Shown here piece after piece: positions 45,864-55,677 of a stretch of 64,000 bases of DNA (its first letter is position 1; each line of letters opens with the position of its first letter). Origin of the DNA: Corynebacterium suicordis DSM 45110 (GTDB lineage: Bacteria; Actinomycetota; Actinomycetes; Mycobacteriales; Mycobacteriaceae); the NCBI RefSeq assembly GCF_015351405.1, contig NZ_JADKMY010000003.1, positions 186,001 through 250,000 on the forward strand. Direction: 5' to 3'. A program made the translations under genes and the position numbers. The notes under the pieces are model-generated. The model saw nothing but the letters and a program-made list of their open reading frames with translations, was not told the DNA's origin and searched no databases.

Positions 45864-47594
45864 CTAGCTACAGGTCACGATCGGCTGGGGATCGTACACG
45901 GTGGTTTGCGTCTCGCGAGAGAGCTCCTTGCCGCTCAGGTCCCGGATCACGCGGGTGTCTGTGGTGGTAAATCCGGGAGCTCCAGAAGAAGGAGAGCAGT
46001 GATCATTCTTGTCCACGGTGCGCTTCTCCGGCTGAGTCGGATTGGTGCGTGGGCCAGAAATGGATTGCACGTCCACCTGCTTTTGTCCCTTGATCCGCAC
46101 GGTCACGGAATCGCCGCTGACAAAGCTCTCAATCCGCACTGGGACATCGAAAGTGTTCCTGAACTGCAGGTCAATCGCGCCTTCGTAGACGGTTGCCTCG
46201 CGCCCGGCTGGGTAGCGGCTGATGTAGTAGGAGTGTGGCGTGTGGGCCACGTCCTCCATGCCCGCGAAGTAGGAGGCGTTATACAGCGTGGTGGCGAACT
46301 GGCTGATGCCACCGCCCACGGCCTCTGATGCGCGACCATCGATGATGATGCCCGATTCCACAAAGCCCTGCGCAGTTCCGCGGGGTCCGGTGTGTCCGTT
46401 CAGGCTGAAGGTCTCGCCCGGAAGGACGATTGCGCCGTCGACCATGCTGGCGGTGCGGCTGATGTTCGTGCCGGAAGCTCCGGAGAAACCACCGGTGGTG
46501 AATTCGCCCATCACTTCATCGAAGGAAGCCTTTTCTGCTTCTTCGGTGGTGTATTCCGCAGGCTTGTCCTCGTAGACCACCTGCCAATCGCGCTTCTTTT
46601 CATCCATGGCTTTTTCCTCGATGCTGCCGAGGGTCTTATCCCATTGGATAATCACGCCGTCCTGGTGAGGTACCACTCCAAGTGAACCGCCAGAGGTGGT
46701 GAAGGAAGCGTTGCGGAACTCCTTCTCGGTGGAGTTCAGCTGCTCAGCGAGGATCTGCTGGGCAGCCTCGTTGTTCCAGTTGGGCCGCAGAGCCTCGGCA
46801 TCTTCCGGCTTCTGGTTGCCGGAAACATCTGGCACGAAAGTCAGGATCCGACCCATGTCAGAAGGCTGGATGACTCCCTTGACATCATTGCGGCCGAAGA
46901 AGTTGATGGGCGCTGAGGTGGCCGGCTTGATTACATCGCGCTCCAGCTCGCGGGCATCTTCGGCGGAGATCTTCGCCTCGGTCACCGTGGCCTCGCCATT
47001 GACTGTGCGGGTGGTGTTCAACCAATCGCTGAGCACCAGCTCGCGCAGCTGGGAAGGCTCAATGGTCTGACCCGGCACATCGTCCTTGACGTTGGCTGCA
47101 CCGAAATCATCGATGGAGAGACCAGCGTTCTCCGGCTGGCGGGTCAGTTCGCGGGACAGCCGATCCATGGTGCGGTTGAAAGGATCATCCGCCACCGCAG
47201 AGATGATGCCCACTTCGCGTTCCTGGAAGAAACTCTGGATGCGGGTGATGGGGTTCAGCGGTTGCTGACCTGCCTGATCCACGGTGGCTCCCCAGTTCAC
47301 CTGCAGTCCGGACTGACCGGGATCCATTTGGGTGGACATATTTCCGGCGTTCACGATCACCGGTTCGCGGACTTTATCGCCCAGATCCAGCCGCAAGCGC
47401 TGCTCAGCTTGCTCTTCGGTCATCCCCCCGATGGCCACTCCACCCACGGAAGTTCCCCGCGGCACGCGGCCTTCCGACATCACCATATCTACGCCATACA
47501 ATATGCCGGAGATGCCGACGATAGCGATGAGAATCCATGCCCACACGGGCACTCTCCGACGCGCCCGGCGCCCACGCTTCGCTCGCTTGCTCAC
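45864..47594 (-). CDS. VanW-family protein with peptidoglycan-binding-like domains
   Basis: A 576-residue membrane-anchored protein: a strongly basic N-terminus (KRAKRGRRARRR), one membrane helix (VWAWILIAIVGISGILYGV), then extracytoplasmic domains resembling PG_binding_4 repeats. The VanW domain near the C-terminus has GISQFATTLYNASYFAGME and YISRYPAGREATV. Such YoaR-like proteins act at the cell wall; the biochemical role is not established. Frames open to 47648, but AGGAG lies six bases before the GTG at 47594, which I prefer. Confidence 0.85.
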   Translation of the reverse strand: MSKRAKRGRRARRRVPVWAWILIAIVGISGILYGVDMVMSEGRVPRGTSVGGVAIGGMTEEQAEQRLRLDLGDKVREPVIVNAGNMSTQMDPGQSGLQVNWGATVDQAGQQPLNPITRIQSFFQEREVGIISAVADDPFNRTMDRLSRELTRQPENAGLSIDDFGAANVKDDVPGQTIEPSQLRELVLSDWLNTTRTVNGEATVTEAKISAEDARELERDVIKPATSAPINFFGRNDVKGVIQPSDMGRILTFVPDVSGNQKPEDAEALRPNWNNEAAQQILAEQLNSTEKEFRNASFTTSGGSLGVVPHQDGVIIQWDKTLGSIEEKAMDEKKRDWQVVYEDKPAEYTTEEAEKASFDEVMGEFTTGGFSGASGTNISRTASMVDGAIVLPGETFSLNGHTGPRGTAQGFVESGIIIDGRASEAVGGGISQFATTLYNASYFAGMEDVAHTPHSYYISRYPAGREATVYEGAIDLQFRNTFDVPVRIESFVSGDSVTVRIKGQKQVDVQSISGPRTNPTQPEKRTVDKNDHCSPSSGAPGFTTTDTRVIRDLSGKELSRETQTTVYDPQPIVTCS

Positions 47595-47740
47595 GAAAGT
47601 CTCCTGCTTCACACTCGACTGCATCACATGCAGTGCCTGTGCCTGCATTTGTCTCCGTACAGTCTAACGTGTCAGTGCCGTGGGCTGGGAATTTCCCCAG
47701 AGTGCAGAAAACAGTGTGCACAAAGCAGAGTGCGCAAGAA

Positions 47741-48967
47741 CTACAGCGCCGCGCGGATCACCGCATCGTGCACATGCTCGCTGGAGATCCGGCCCTCTTC
47801 GATAGCCTTGCGAACCGCAGCCACCGTATCTTCCACTCGGATACTCCCGGCAGCTGTCAGCGCTTGGTCTGCGCCGGCCTCAAGGGAGGCGACGGCGGCG
47901 TCGGGTCCCGGATGCAAGTTCGTCACGGCCTTCATGCCGGTGAGATCGTCGGTGAAAATCGGTCCTGCCAGGGGCTTTGCCCCACCAGCCACCGCGCCCT
48001 GGGAGTAACCGCCGGCACGCAGGAGCTGATAGACAGCCGGGTTCAGTGAAGCAGGAAGCTCCGCGCCGATTGCGCCTTGGCCGTCAATGCCTGGCGTCTG
48101 CATGTGGCCTACCATCGCCGCCATCCCCGGCATGTTCGCGAGCTGCGCGAAAGGCACCATGTCCTGCTGATCCAGTTGATCCAGGGGTGGGGTGGTGACG
48201 GTGCCCATGTGAGAATCGCCCTGCGCGTGGCCGTGGCCGGGGAAGTGTTTCATCACGGGCGTAATCCCCGCGTCCAGCAGCCCCTGCGCATAAGCGGTGG
48301 CGTACTGGGAAACCACCGCGGGATCATCGCTAAACGAGCGCGAGCCGATGGCATTATCCTCCACATTCTCCCCACCAGCCAGATCCAGCACTGGCGCGAA
48401 GTCCATGGTGATCCCCAGGTCACGCATCTTTTTCCCATGTTCGAACATCATCCCGCGCACCTGTTCCGGGGTGTTGTTCTGGGCCATTTCTTTAGCCGAC
48501 GCCAACTCTCCCACAACTCCGCTCAAACGCTGCACCAAGCCGCCCTCTTCATCCACGGAAATGACCAGGTCTCCCCCGGCGCGCTCCTGAAGAGAGGCCA
48601 GGGAACGGGATGGATCGCCCTGCCCATTAAGTATGGAGAAGTCAGCTCCGGTGCCCATGAATAAATGCCGCACGCCCAAGTCCACGGCTCGCTCGGCCTG
48701 CTCATAATCCGTGACTCCTACGGCCAGCAAGGCACCCGCCAGCTCTTCGGCGGGGATGGCGCGGATGCAATCCTGGGCTACTGCTGCCTCAACTCGCTGG
48801 CATTCCGCGATTGACGGATGCTCGGAGAATCCCTGAGCAGTGGGAGGCGGGGTTTCCGAAGTGGTGTGGGTGGTGGTTTGAGACGGCTGGGTGGTGTCCG
48901 CTTCATCTGTGGCGGTGGAACATCCAGCCAACACCAGTACGGAAAGGAGAGCTAATCGGCGACGCAT
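47741..48967 (-). CDS. Glycoside hydrolase family 3 lipoprotein (NagZ-like)
   Basis: A 408-residue lipoprotein: signal peptide with lipobox LAGC (Cys16), a Thr/Ser/Pro linker to about residue 45, then a GH3 barrel. Family marks are SVDEEGGLVQRLSG, MDFAPVLDLAGG, the KHFPGHGHAQGDSH loop with the NagZ-type Asp/His, and the nucleophile Asp in IFTDDLTGM. It probably removes N-acetylglucosamine from cell-wall material outside the membrane. It lies upstream of the VanW gene on the same strand, suggesting a shared wall-related role. Confidence 0.9.
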   Translation of the reverse strand: MRRRLALLSVLVLAGCSTATDEADTTQPSQTTTHTTSETPPPTAQGFSEHPSIAECQRVEAAVAQDCIRAIPAEELAGALLAVGVTDYEQAERAVDLGVRHLFMGTGADFSILNGQGDPSRSLASLQERAGGDLVISVDEEGGLVQRLSGVVGELASAKEMAQNNTPEQVRGMMFEHGKKMRDLGITMDFAPVLDLAGGENVEDNAIGSRSFSDDPAVVSQYATAYAQGLLDAGITPVMKHFPGHGHAQGDSHMGTVTTPPLDQLDQQDMVPFAQLANMPGMAAMVGHMQTPGIDGQGAIGAELPASLNPAVYQLLRAGGYSQGAVAGGAKPLAGPIFTDDLTGMKAVTNLHPGPDAAVASLEAGADQALTAAGSIRVEDTVAAVRKAIEEGRISSEHVHDAVIRAAL

Positions 48968-49299
48968 ACTACTAACCTAACCACTGCGCAGACACGCAGC
49001 CGAATAGTGCTCCGGATGGCCCCGGGAAAGCCCAGAGAACTGCGCCGCTGGAGAAACTATCGGATTAGCGCGTCAAAATTGCTTTGTACCTAAACCTTTT
49101 TGGTAGAGTCACCATTAATGATGTGGAGCACGACCACTGCTGCCATCTGAAACGGCCGAGTGTGAATCTATACATCTGCCCAGCAAGTCGGATAGCATCA
49201 GCAATCATCGCAGGGGCTTTTGAACTTCTTGGTTTGAACTGGATTGCTTCAGCTTCACAATTAAGCTCTGCACATTTATGTAGGTAAAGGAATTGGCAC
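48968..49299. other. Intergenic region upstream of the DUF2613-aftD genes
   Basis: About 332 bp without a supported gene. It contains a possible promoter for the plus-strand genes (TTGCTT at 49079-49084 and TAGAGT at 49104-49109, spacer 19 bp, which is long) and the ribosome-binding site AAAGGAA before 49300. The short open frames here show no recognisable protein. Confidence 0.45.
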
Positions 49300-49509
49300 A
49301 TGTCTTTTGAGAACGAGTACCAGCGCAAGCGCTCTGTAGGCCCAGCAATTGCCGCTGTTGTAGTTGGCGTGATTCTCGGCGGCGCTGCAGCCCTCGGCGC
49401 TGGCGCAATGGCTGATAACTCCGTGCTGCCTTCTGCAGAGGAAATCGCGGTGAACCGGGATAACGCTTTCCTCGGCTCCGTGCAATACGGTGGCCGTATT
49501 GAAGGTTAG
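49300..49509 (+). CDS. DUF2613-type small membrane protein
   Basis: A 69-residue protein with a short polar start (MSFENEYQRKRS), one membrane helix (VGPAIAAVVVGVILGGAAALGAGAMA) and an extracytoplasmic tail with AVNRDNAFLGSVQYGGR. This matches the DUF2613 family, found directly upstream of aftD in corynebacteria. AAAGGAATTGGCAC precedes the ATG. Its TAG stop is in the same reading frame as aftD, and only about 10 bp separate the stop from where aftD should begin. A role as AftD accessory is inference from position. Confidence 0.85.
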   Translation: MSFENEYQRKRSVGPAIAAVVVGVILGGAAALGAGAMADNSVLPSAEEIAVNRDNAFLGSVQYGGRIEG

Positions 49510-49518
49510 GCGAGAACC

Positions 49519-52500
49519 GTTACTCGTCTTTCTTCCCGCGCGTGGCTAATTAGTCTCCTCGCGTGGCTAGCACTCGCTTTTCTCCAAGCCCCCGGTCTGG
49601 TTGTTGCTGATACCAAGCACGATCTCACAGCAGACCCGTGGGGCTTTTTGGCGCAGGCGCTGACTCCCTGGACCAACATCTTCCCCTTGGGCCAGCTGCA
49701 AAATCAGGCCTATGGCTACCTTTTCCCACATGGTTTATTTTTCGGCCTGCTCTCTTGGCTGCCCGATTGGATAACCCAACGGCTGTGGTGGGGGCTGCTG
49801 CTCTTCATCGCCTTTGCCGGGACTTTCAAGCTTCTGGAGCGCGCTGGGGTGGGAACCCGCAGCTCCCGGGTGATCGCGGCGATTCTCTACGCGCTGTCCC
49901 CGCGCATCCTGGCCACCCTGGGTGCCATCAGTTCCGAAGCCTGGGTAGTAGCACTGGCACCCTGGGTGCTCCTCCCCGTGGTGTGTGCCACCACCTCAAC
50001 ATCCCGGAAATACACCCGCCTCATGGCGCTGAACTCTGCCCTCGCCGTGCTGCTGCTGGGCGCGGTGAATGCTGTGGCCACCGTGGCGGTCATCATCCCG
50101 GCGGTGATGTGGTGGGGGGCTTCACTACTCAATAGGAAGCACCGCAAACAGGCGCTTTACTTCGGTCTATGGTGGATCCCCGCGGGCATCGCCGCATGTT
50201 TCTGGTGGGTGGGACCGCTTCTCATCCTAGGCCACTACTCACCGCCATTCACGGATTTCATCGAATCCTCCGGCCTCACCACCCGCTGGTTGAATCTCAT
50301 GGAGGTGCTGCGCGGCACCACCAGCTGGACCCCGTTCCTCTCCTCGGAGCGTGCGGGCGGATTCGCGCAAGCCACGGAACCCGTATTCATCGTGGCCACG
50401 CTCGTGGTGGCATTGGTGGGCCTATGGGGAATCATGCAGCGCAGCATGCCTTTTGGCTGGCGCTGGTTGAGCATCCTGTTGGCGGGCATCTTGATCATGA
50501 CGCTCGCGGTGGATCCATTCTCCCCGCTGAGCAGCGCCTACCGGCATTTCCTGGACACCTCCGGCGCTCCCCTGCGCAACCTGCACAAATTTGACCCGCT
50601 GGTCCGCTTGGCACTGGTTGCCGGGGTGGCCCATGCTCTGCGGGGCATCCGCTGGCCGGGACTATCCCGCCAGGGATGGGCTGAGTGGAAGCACCCAGAA
50701 AAAAATCTTCACGTGGTGCAGGGAATTGCCACTGGTTTATTGGTGGTGTTGGTTACCGCCACCGCGTGGTCTGGTCGCATCGCTCCGGCTGATGGATACA
50801 AGGCTGTTCCGGAATATTGGCAAGAGGCCGCGCAGTGGCTCAATCACAATGCCGATGGGGTGCATCAAAGCAACCATGAGGTAGCCCGCACTCTCATCCT
50901 CCCAGAGGCTCGGTTTGCGCGGCAGACCTGGGGAAATACCCGCGATGAACCCGCCCAGCCACTGCTGGATGTGCCATGGGTTGTCCGTGATTCCATTCCC
51001 CTGGTGCAACCCTCCGCTATCCGCGCGCTGGATGGCACGCAGGCAGCGCTGGAGTCCGGAGAATCCATCCCCACGTTGGCTGCGACGCTGTGGAACCAAG
51101 GCATCGGACAGATTCTGGTGCGCACGGATCTCACGCAAGCTGCCAACACCCCAGGTGCAAAGAACACACTGCGCACGATAAAGAGCTCCCCCGGCTTCAC
51201 CCAGGCAGCAACGTTCGGCCAAGGTGATGGCGGCGATGGATCAGCCGGTTCCCCGGATGCCATCACGATCTTTCGTGTGGAGCCACCTCAACTCGCGGCC
51301 CAGGATTCCACCGCCCAAAATTCTAATGCCCAGAATTCCAATGCCCAGGATGCAACCGCTGGCGACGTGCGAATGGTGGATCGCCAGGATGCGGAGATCA
51401 TCGCCGCAGGGCCAGAAGTTCTGCCGCGCCTCGCGGAGGCCGATGCTGCCCTCGGCAGAAACACCATGCCGCGCACCCGCCTGCTGGCCAGCGGTTCCGC
51501 AGACGTGCAGACCGTCACGGACACCCCAGCGCTGCGGGATCACAACTATGGCAACGTGGTGGACGCCAATTCAGAGATCATGGCCCCGGATGATCACACC
51601 AACGTGCTCAACCGCGTCCGTGATTATCCCGCGCTCCCCGCGCCGAACGATCCCAACAGCTACACGCGGGTTGCCACGACGGGCAGCATCATTGCCAGCA
51701 GTTCCGCTGCGGATCCCACCAACTTCACGGGCGCGCAAACCATCAGCGGCCTCAATGCCGCGGTGGATGGACAAACCAGCACCGCATGGCGCCCCGCCGA
51801 TGGCGTGTCCTCCGGGCAATGGATGGAGCTGCGCATTCCCGCCTGGAAAGACCGCCTGAAGCTGGAGTTCACCACCCAGGGCTCTCCCGCCCGCATCCAG
51901 GTCAGCTCCCTGTTCCGGGAGGGCGATTCCGATCCCCGCGTGGAAGAGGACACCCAAGAGGCCGTCCGCACCTCCACCACCGTGATCCCCAATGCGGGCA
52001 CCACCGCAGCGGTTTCCCTGCCAGTCGGCAAGGCCAATGCAGTGCGCATCACGGTGTTGAGTTCCTTCGGTGATTTCGGCATTTCAGAGGTCAAGCTCAT
52101 CGACGGCCGCACCGGCGCTGATCTCACTCCCCAGCGCAATATCACCGTTCCGGAGCCAGCCGCGGACAACCCCAGCGCGATCAATCGCTGGGTCTTTGGC
52201 CAGGAGATTCCCGAGGGGACAATGCGTCGCACATTCACCGTCCCCGAGCGCACCGGTGGCATGGCCGTGGACGCACAGGGGCGCACCAACGTGTTGATCA
52301 ACACTCCCGATTGCGCCGATTCCCCATCGACCGTCCACGTGGATGAAGAGGAGCACTCGTGCGGTGAGACCATCACCCTGGCTCCCGGTGAACACACCAT
52401 TTCTTCCGACGCCAGGTGGGTGGCCCTCAGTGCTGCTGAACCGCTGCTAGCGGAGGCTATTCAGAAAACCCCGGCTGCAGAATCCCTCGCCAAGAACGAG

Positions 52501-53079
52501 GAGAACGGTGGTGAAGGCTACAACGTCGAGGCCTCCGCCGAAGAGCGCATCATTTTCTCCCCCAGCGATTCCAATCCCGGTCGCGTGGGCACGTTGCGCA
52601 GCTCCGAGGGGGAGCTCACGCTGCAGCCCATCACGGTCAATGGATGGCAGCAGGGTTGGATCATTCCAGCCGGCGCTAGTGGCACCTTCGCGATGAGTTT
52701 TGCTGCCACCACGTTCTATCAGGGCTGGCTCATCGTCGGTCTAATCCTGGCATTGTTGCTGGTGGCAGCCACGCTGTGGGGTTGGTGGAAGTACCGCGGG
52801 CGCCTCTCGAATGAGCGCATCGAGCGACCCGAAAACGGGATCGAAACCGATACCGAGCCAGAGAGCGAACGCACCGAGGCGAGACTCAGCGGGATCTTCA
52901 ACGGCAGCACCTCGTACAAGGTGACGCGCGGGGCATTCCTCGGTGGATTCGCCGTGGCCATCATCCTGGCGGCCCGCCACCCTTGGGGCAGCGAGAGTTA
53001 CGCGGGTGATTATTGGCTGGTCACAGTGGCTTTGCTGGTGTCCTTGGTCGCGGTCATTGCGGCACGGTTCTCCCGTTGA
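49519..53079 (+). CDS. aftD: Alpha-(1,3)-arabinofuranosyltransferase AftD; canonical start codon missing
   Basis: Very large GT-C membrane transferase that adds arabinofuranose branches to arabinogalactan/lipoarabinomannan from decaprenyl-phosphoarabinose. N-terminal helices, LGQLQNQAYGYLFPHGLFF, a long extracytoplasmic region with carbohydrate-binding-like domains (for example around 51690-52120), and a C-terminal helix pair are visible. The first canonical start is TTG at 49648, but the conserved first helix and the DTKHDLTADP loop, which carries the presumed catalytic Asp, are encoded before it (49570-49640). Between the TAG at 49507 and 49648 the frame has no ATG, GTG or TTG. The codon GTT at 49519, with AGG eight bases upstream, sits where GTG would be expected, so I place the start there provisionally. 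Product identity is secure; the start is not. Confidence 0.85.
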   Translation, partial: VTRLSSRAWLISLLAWLALAFLQAPGLVVADTKHDLTADPWGFLAQALTPWTNIFPLGQLQNQAYGYLFPHGLFFGLLSWLPDWITQRLWWGLLLFIAFAGTFKLLERAGVGTRSSRVIAAILYALSPRILATLGAISSEAWVVALAPWVLLPVVCATTSTSRKYTRLMALNSALAVLLLGAVNAVATVAVIIPAVMWWGASLLNRKHRKQALYFGLWWIPAGIAACFWWVGPLLILGHYSPPFTDFIESSGLTTRWLNLMEVLRGTTSWTPFLSSERAGGFAQATEPVFIVATLVVALVGLWGIMQRSMPFGWRWLSILLAGILIMTLAVDPFSPLSSAYRHFLDTSGAPLRNLHKFDPLVRLALVAGVAHALRGIRWPGLSRQGWAEWKHPEKNLHVVQGIATGLLVVLVTATAWSGRIAPADGYKAVPEYWQEAAQWLNHNADGVHQSNHEVARTLILPEARFARQTWGNTRDEPAQPLLDVPWVVRDSIPLVQPSAIRALDGTQAALESGESIPTLAATLWNQGIGQILVRTDLTQAANTPGAKNTLRTIKSSPGFTQAATFGQGDGGDGSAGSPDAITIFRVEPPQLAAQDSTAQNSNAQNSNAQDATAGDVRMVDRQDAEIIAAGPEVLPRLAEADAALGRNTMPRTRLLASGSADVQTVTDTPALRDHNYGNVVDANSEIMAPDDHTNVLNRVRDYPALPAPNDPNSYTRVATTGSIIASSSAADPTNFTGAQTISGLNAAVDGQTSTAWRPADGVSSGQWMELRIPAWKDRLKLEFTTQGSPARIQVSSLFREGDSDPRVEEDTQEAVRTSTTVIPNAGTTAAVSLPVGKANAVRITVLSSFGDFGISEVKLIDGRTGADLTPQRNITVPEPAADNPSAINRWVFGQEIPEGTMRRTFTVPERTGGMAVDAQGRTNVLINTPDCADSPSTVHVDEEEHSCGETITLAPGEHTISSDARWVALSAAEPLLAEAIQKTPAAESLAKNEENGGEGYNVEASAEERIIFSPSDSNPGRVGTLRSSEGELTLQPITVNGWQQGWIIPAGASGTFAMSFAATTFYQGWLIVGLILALLLVAATLWGWWKYRGRLSNERIERPENGIETDTEPESERTEARLSGIFNGSTSYKVTRGAFLGGFAVAIILAARHPWGSESYAGDYWLVTVALLVSLVAVIAARFSR

Positions 53080-54185
53080 GTTCGCCACCACGTGTTGATT
53101 GCTCGGCGCGCGGGTTCCTCCACGAGAGCGAAGTTCAGCGCGGCCACCGGCACGGTGAGTAGGAATGTGGCCACGAGTACCAGTAGCGTGTGGCCCTGAA
53201 AAAGCCCGATGCCCAGCAGTGGGAACACCAGCGAGAGCATGGCCATGTGCCAGAGGAAGATACTGTAACTCCACCGTCCCAACGCCTGCATCCAGGTGCT
53301 CTCCAACCACTTTGACCTGCCGCCCAGCGCATAAGGCATGATCAGCGCCGCGGCAAACAAGGTGCCATACAAGGTACGGCGAGCGAACTCCGCGGGTTCC
53401 GCGTGGGTCAAACCCTCTGGCCCATCACTACCCGCAATCGCCAGCAAAGCCAGCGCGCAGAGCCAAAACACCCCGCGGTATGTGGTGAGCCACCGTTGCA
53501 CGCGCGGGCCCACCTGCCCCTCGAGTTCAGCGGAGAGGAATCCCACGGCAAACCACGCCGCGAAAGCGGGAGGCATGATGTGCGGGTTCAAAGCTCCTGG
53601 CTGGAGTGCTTCGGTGAACGCAGGAATGAACGCCCACCCATAAGAGATCAAGGCGATCCCCAGGATGCAGAACATCCGTACCCGCCAGGATGCTTTTCCG
53701 AACAGCATGGCGATGAGCGGCAGCACGATGTAGAAGGCCATCTCCACGGCCAAGGACCACAAGTGTGTCAGGCCGCCCAGCAGGCCGCCTTCGATGTAGA
53801 TCTGCACCAGGAAAATGTTCCCCAGAATCGCCTTCCACCCCGCACCCGCAGAGACGGGGAATATCAGCAGAACCAATAACACCGTGACCAGATAGGCGGG
53901 CATGATGCGCCCGATCCGCTTCACGTAGTAGCCGAGAAGGGTGGAGGCAGCGGTGGCGTCGAAAAGATTCCACGAAAAGTCTGCCCGGTGCCGCCGCCAC
54001 AAAAGGAAGCCGGAGAGCGCAAAGAAGACGGGGACAAAGAAGTCCGTGCGCGCCATCATGCGATTGAACAGAGATCCCGTGTCTGCGCCAGTTTGGAAGG
54101 CCACGTGGGTGATGATGATGCCACAGCACGCGACAGCACGAAGCCCCTCGAGCGCGGGGAGGAAGGATTGAGAGGATTTTTGCAT
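53010..54185 (-). CDS. tmaT: Acyltransferase-3 family protein, probable trehalose monomycolate O-acetyltransferase
   Basis: A 391-residue polytopic membrane acyltransferase (about 10 helices) starting with the family signature FLPALEGLRAVACCGIIITHVAF, whose His is catalytic. The position between aftD and the DUF3068 gene parallels C. glutamicum NCgl2759 (TmaT), which acetylates trehalose monocorynomycolate before MmpL export, so the same job is likely. The ATG at 54185 is chosen; weak ribosome-binding site. The 3' end overlaps aftD by 70 bp in convergent orientation. A copy of the dispersed word lies inside (53952-53971). Confidence 0.8.
   Translation of the reverse strand: MQKSSQSFLPALEGLRAVACCGIIITHVAFQTGADTGSLFNRMMARTDFFVPVFFALSGFLLWRRHRADFSWNLFDATAASTLLGYYVKRIGRIMPAYLVTVLLVLLIFPVSAGAGWKAILGNIFLVQIYIEGGLLGGLTHLWSLAVEMAFYIVLPLIAMLFGKASWRVRMFCILGIALISYGWAFIPAFTEALQPGALNPHIMPPAFAAWFAVGFLSAELEGQVGPRVQRWLTTYRGVFWLCALALLAIAGSDGPEGLTHAEPAEFARRTLYGTLFAAALIMPYALGGRSKWLESTWMQALGRWSYSIFLWHMAMLSLVFPLLGIGLFQGHTLLVLVATFLLTVPVAALNFALVEEPARRAINTWWRTQRENRAAMTATKDTSKATVTSQ
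53952..53971 (-). repeat. Dispersed pyrimidine-CGACGCC word, copy inside tmaT
   Basis: GGTGGCGTCGAAAAGATTCC on the plus strand. Confidence 0.65.
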
Positions 54186-54351
54186 GATGATTAGCGCCCA
54201 TCTTAACCCTCGAGCCAGCGGAAACACGCCGCAAAACGGAAAATCGTAGTTTTGCCTACTAAAATGGTTTTATCCGTTAAAGTAATAACAATCGCCTGTG
54301 CAATTGCTGTACATGTTGCGGAACATTTCTTTTAAAGGTCAGGATTAATTT

Positions 54352-55599
54352 ATGAAGAAGTTTTTCTCCTTCGTGCTTATCGTCTTGGGCGCAGCCGCCC
54401 TGGTTCTCGCGATAGCATTGCCCACCTACGTGGTTCCTAAGGGAAAGGTGCTGCCCCTCAACGCGGTCTCCACCACGGGCACGGATCCCATTGAGAGCAA
54501 CCTGCTGGATTCCGCGGCCTTGGGCGCAAACAAGGTGCTGCCAGAGCACGCCAACAAGGCTGAATGTCGTGGCGATAAGCCACAGATCAGCTGCTTCATC
54601 GGCACCGGCACCCCACTGCAGTCCCAGCGCTTCACCGTGGCTCAGGAGCCTTCCGACGACAAGCAGGTGACCCTCGAAGTGGGTAACACGCTGTTCCGCA
54701 CGGACCGCGATGAACCCCGCAACCTGCTGAGCGCCACCATTGATCGCATCACCCTGGATCGCGAAACCCAGATGCCAATCGATGAGGCTGTCTCCACCCT
54801 GGACCTGCAGCCCACCATGCCTGGTTCTGAAGGTGCCACTGAGCAGTCCAACACCCCAGGCGAGAGCTTCACCTCCGCCAACGAGCCATTCACCCGCCCT
54901 GGTATCCAGTACCAGTTCCCCATGGGCACGGATCGCAAGTCCTACCCATACTTCGATAACCATGTTCTGACCACCAAGGATATCGACTTCGTAGAGCAGA
55001 TCGAGATGGACGGCGAAGAGGTCTACCACTTCAAGCAGACCGTTGAGCCCACCGAGGTCTACCCCAACCTGCGCAACATGTTGGAGGCCGATGGCGAGCT
55101 GAGCAAGAGCGATGAAGCCTCCCTGGCTTCCCTGCGCCTGAAGTTCCCCGCCGAGCAGTGGGGCCTGAGCAAGGACGAGATCCGCAATGCTCCAGCCGCA
55201 GAGAAGAAGGATGAGAACAAGCCTGAAGGCGAAGAAGAGACCCTTCCCGATGTAGAGATGTCCCGCTTCTACACCGTGAACCGCAACATCTTCGTGCAGC
55301 CAGACACCGGCGTAATCGTGGATGGTCACGAGGAAATCTGGATGTACTACGCGCAGGATCAGGAAGAAGCCAACGAGATTGCGCAGCCGGAAAACCGCAA
55401 GGAAGAGATGGCCAACCCTGAGCGCACCGCGACCTACTTCCCAGCGAAGTGGAACCAGTCCGCAAAGGATGGACAGATGGAGAAGGCCAAGGAAGGCCTG
55501 AAGTCCATTCACACCATGGGCACCGTGGTTCCATGGATCCTCGGCATCGTCGGCGTGATCTTCCTCATCCTCGGATTCCTGTTGTACCGTCGCCCATAG
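54352..55599 (+). CDS. lmcA: DUF3068 membrane protein LmcA (lipomannan maturation)
   Basis: A 415-residue protein with an N-terminal membrane helix (FFSFVLIVLGAAALVLAIALP), a large extracytoplasmic domain and a C-terminal helix (TVVPWILGIVGVIFLILGFLL) ending in RRP. This is the DUF3068 family, sometimes labelled PorA-family. The C. glutamicum counterpart NCgl2760 (LmcA) is required for lipomannan elongation and lipoarabinomannan synthesis. The position next to tmaT and aftD supports this. AGGA lies about 10 bases before the ATG. The terminator at 55621-55648 ends the transcript. Confidence 0.88.
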   Translation: MKKFFSFVLIVLGAAALVLAIALPTYVVPKGKVLPLNAVSTTGTDPIESNLLDSAALGANKVLPEHANKAECRGDKPQISCFIGTGTPLQSQRFTVAQEPSDDKQVTLEVGNTLFRTDRDEPRNLLSATIDRITLDRETQMPIDEAVSTLDLQPTMPGSEGATEQSNTPGESFTSANEPFTRPGIQYQFPMGTDRKSYPYFDNHVLTTKDIDFVEQIEMDGEEVYHFKQTVEPTEVYPNLRNMLEADGELSKSDEASLASLRLKFPAEQWGLSKDEIRNAPAAEKKDENKPEGEEETLPDVEMSRFYTVNRNIFVQPDTGVIVDGHEEIWMYYAQDQEEANEIAQPENRKEEMANPERTATYFPAKWNQSAKDGQMEKAKEGLKSIHTMGTVVPWILGIVGVIFLILGFLLYRRP

Positions 55600-55620
55600 T
55601 TCACCACCCGCAGTAAGCAG

Positions 55621-55648
55621 AAACCCGGCCCTTCAGGTCGGGTTTTTT
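55621..55648 (+). terminator. Rho-independent terminator after lmcA
   Basis: AAACCCGGCC pairs with GGTCGGGTTT (one G-T pair) around CTTCA, followed by a T-run, 22 bp after the lmcA stop. Confidence 0.9.
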
Positions 55649-55677
55649 GTGTCTCATGCTCCCTCTATGATGGTCAG

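Noticed and set aside
49084..49287. 67-codon frame upstream of the DUF2613 gene
   Set aside because: No ribosome-binding site and no recognisable protein; the region is more likely promoter and leader.
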